Below are positions 62,820 to 64,000 of a stretch of 64,000 nucleotides of DNA, piece by piece (positions within the stretch are counted from its first letter, which is position 1; each line of letters starts with the position of its first letter). Source of the DNA: Ashinkailepas kermadecensis (Eukaryota > Arthropoda > Thecostraca > Neolepadidae); assembly GCA_034440615.1 (NCBI GenBank), contig JAOTOM010005148.1, forward strand, positions 1,034,501 through 1,098,500, read 5' to 3'. The translations under genes and the position numbers were made by a program. The notes below the pieces were generated by a model. The model saw only the letters and a list, made by a program, of their open reading frames with translations, was not told where the DNA came from and did not search any database.

Positions 62820-62950
62820 GTAAGTGGCAAGACTCTGAAGGTCTCAGTTGTCTCATGTGTACGTGTTAATAGCATGAGATGTAGCAGTTATCTCTAGTGC
62901 AAGTCGCAATAGTGTGAGAGGCAGCAGTTTTTTGCCGTGTAGGTGTCAAA
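62802..62950 (+). repeat. ~40-bp degenerate array across the exon 4 donor (intron 4)
   Basis: Donor-like hexamers GTAAGT (62820), GTACGT (62859), GCAAGT (62899) and GTAGGT (62939) lie 39-40 bp apart. Each is preceded by AGCAG-TT-TCTC or CAGTTGTCTC-type sequence that echoes the exon end CAGCAGCTGTCTCCCGT. There are four diverged units, the first including the exon end itself. Confidence 0.75.
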
Positions 62951-63112
62951 AATTAGCCGTTCGGAAAGGAATGACACCTAGCCAAGGGTCATTTTCCCTA
63001 CTTTTACCTCATGCTTTCACTTTTCTCGCCCAAGTGCTTTTCCACTCTCGCTGTGATGCGTCTCACTCTCCATTCTGTGTGACAATATGACAGATGCAAA
63101 GAAAGCTTGCAC

Positions 63113-63335
63113 AAATTAACCTGCCCCGTCTTGGGGGGGGGGGGGGCATTTGCCCCCTAAGGTTTTCCGAGGACAGTGGAAAAGCGGCGCGCGGCAACGC
63201 GCCGCAATTTGGGACACCTTTTGCACATCAATTTGGCATGTTGTGTAACAATTTTGAGGTCAGGTCACCGACAGTCAACAAGTTAGTCAAGGTCAAGTGA
63301 GGTCACCTCCAAAAAAGTTCAGCAATACACTACAT
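63113..63335 (-). mobile_element. TIR element with G-run ends, copy 3 (one end only)
   Basis: CCCCGTCTTGGGG followed by a G-run and GCATTTGCCCCCTAAGG matches the right end of 40375-41447 in inverse orientation. The match continues through CATCAATTTGGCATGTTGTG, GTCAAGGTCAAGTGAGGTCA and CCTCCAAAAAAGTTCAGCAA. At the position where copy 2 holds the foldback, this copy runs straight through, so it serves as an empty site. It lies in intron 4. Confidence 0.75.
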
Positions 63336-63678
63336 CTTTCGTAATGGCTTCTTACGTTGATCGATACCGCTGGGTTTCGCTATAGCTGCTGGTAGATATA
63401 CACTATTTTAATTTAGTGCGCTGCGTTTATCTGCCATCCAAAGGAAGAATGGCGCAAGTTCCCTGTGCATATATTGGAACGTGTGCCTCTATGTTCACGG
63501 TACATAAAGGTGCAATTTAGCTAAGTTCTTATCGCCTATGTTGAATCAAACCGGTCGAAAGAATAGAGACGAAGATTAGACTGACCCAAACGGGGGCATA
63601 CACTTTTCTTCCTTTGGACGGCAACATGAAGTGTTGTTTAAAGTGTTTGTTGGTGACAAAGTGTTGAAAGTAGTTTTT
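63336..63678 (+). other. intron 4, no further element seen
   Basis: Plain intronic sequence. Confidence 0.5.
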
Positions 63679-63722
63679 CGGTAGTTACCAAAGTGTTGAA
63701 AAAAACACTTCGGTAACTACCG
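63679..63722. other. 44-bp hairpin in intron 4
   Basis: CGGTAGTTACCAAAGTGTT pairs with AACACTTCGGTAACTACCG: 19-bp arms, one mismatch and a six-base A-rich loop. It lies 165 bp upstream of the exon 5 acceptor. Confidence 0.8.
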
Positions 63723-63887
63723 GCTGTGAGCTCATTGTTGTTTGTTTCAGCAGTGCAAACGCATATCACCACCCTGAGTATCCGCGCAGCTACGTACGAC
63801 CAACTGTTCATACACGAAGTACCCTGCATGACGCTCGTGGCCGGCTGTGTGGAGTGTGCACACCGCTGATGGATTCCGCTCCTGCAG

Positions 63888-64000
63888 CGACGTGCCGGCG
63901 ATGGAGAACCGCATAGCTCAGCTGGAGCACTGTCGGCGCGCCCTGCAAGAGGAGCGTGACGAGGAGCAGCTGCAGCTGCAGCAGCTGGAGGAGGCCAACG
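63888..64000 (+). CDS. exon 5 (runs off the window): start of a coiled coil
   Basis: The acceptor GATTCCGCTCCTGCAG ends at 63887. The exon reads VDVPAMENRIAQLEHCRRAL, then QEERDEEQLQLQQLEEAN, and is open at the window edge. From MENRIAQLEHCRRALQEE onward there is a clear heptad pattern with Leu/Ile/Met at a and d positions and many Glu/Gln/Arg, so a coiled coil begins here and continues beyond 64000. EF-hand-like pair, Ser-rich linker, then coiled coil is the layout of KASH5/LRMP-type nuclear-envelope proteins (C-terminal KASH membrane anchor expected downstream), Rab11-FIP3/4 (C-terminal Rab-binding domain expected) and long MCC. The missing C-terminus would decide. Phase matches exon 4. Total coding so far is 673 bases, about 224 codons. 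Confidence 0.8.

Overview
This window looks like nuclear DNA from an animal, most likely an invertebrate. It has introns with GT/AG borders, long dinucleotide microsatellites, decayed non-LTR retrotransposons, Penelope-like elements, a tRNA-derived SINE family and small TIR elements. It has no dense gene packing and no operons. Several retroelement fragments read like arthropod families, but I cannot name the species. Nearly all open frames are shadows of repeats or chance.

The only protein-coding gene I can support with an internally consistent exon chain lies on + at the right end (about 57.5-64 kb and beyond). Five exons (57473-57708, 60223-60331, 61223-61345, 62655-62819, 63888-64000+) join in frame across four GT-AG introns. 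They give an N-terminal degenerate EF-hand pair, a Ser-rich linker and the start of a coiled coil. This layout resembles KASH5/CCDC155- and LRMP-type KASH proteins, with Rab11-FIP3/4 or MCC as alternatives. Introns 1, 3 and 4 each begin with a tandem array in which the 5' splice site is duplicated (76-, 50- and 40-bp units). Upstream of the first exon is a 1.7-kb block with not one CpG.

Layout of the rest. 0-12 kb: a 146-bp TIR element (two copies), a decayed LINE RT tail (0.7-1.3 kb), a 55-bp retroposon with a perfect 13-bp target-site duplication (4.95 kb), G/C-run repeats and a tRNA-SINE (11.2 kb). 12-26 kb: a 1.05-kb TIR element, compound TA/TG and purine tracts, a Ty3/Gypsy-like gag relic (22.0-22.5 kb) and a diverged minisatellite. 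26-41 kb: a duplicated module around a CCTCCTGAT array, LINE RT relics on - (27.4-28.3 kb) and + (33.3-34.1 kb), a decayed conserved ORF of unknown function (28.3-28.9 kb), a second tRNA-SINE, a second TIR element carrying a foldback insertion, and a LINE ORF1 relic (39.3-40.1 kb, -). 41-54 kb: two Penelope-like copies in head-to-head inversion (47.35-50.17 kb), a GC-rich island with a 39-bp repeat ORF (51.1-52.0 kb) and a 20-bp array. 54-64 kb: the CpG-free block and the gene.

The two observations I rate highest are a family of 43-55-bp retroposons, three copies each with its own 11-14-bp target duplication, and the splice-donor-anchored arrays that recur in three introns of one gene.
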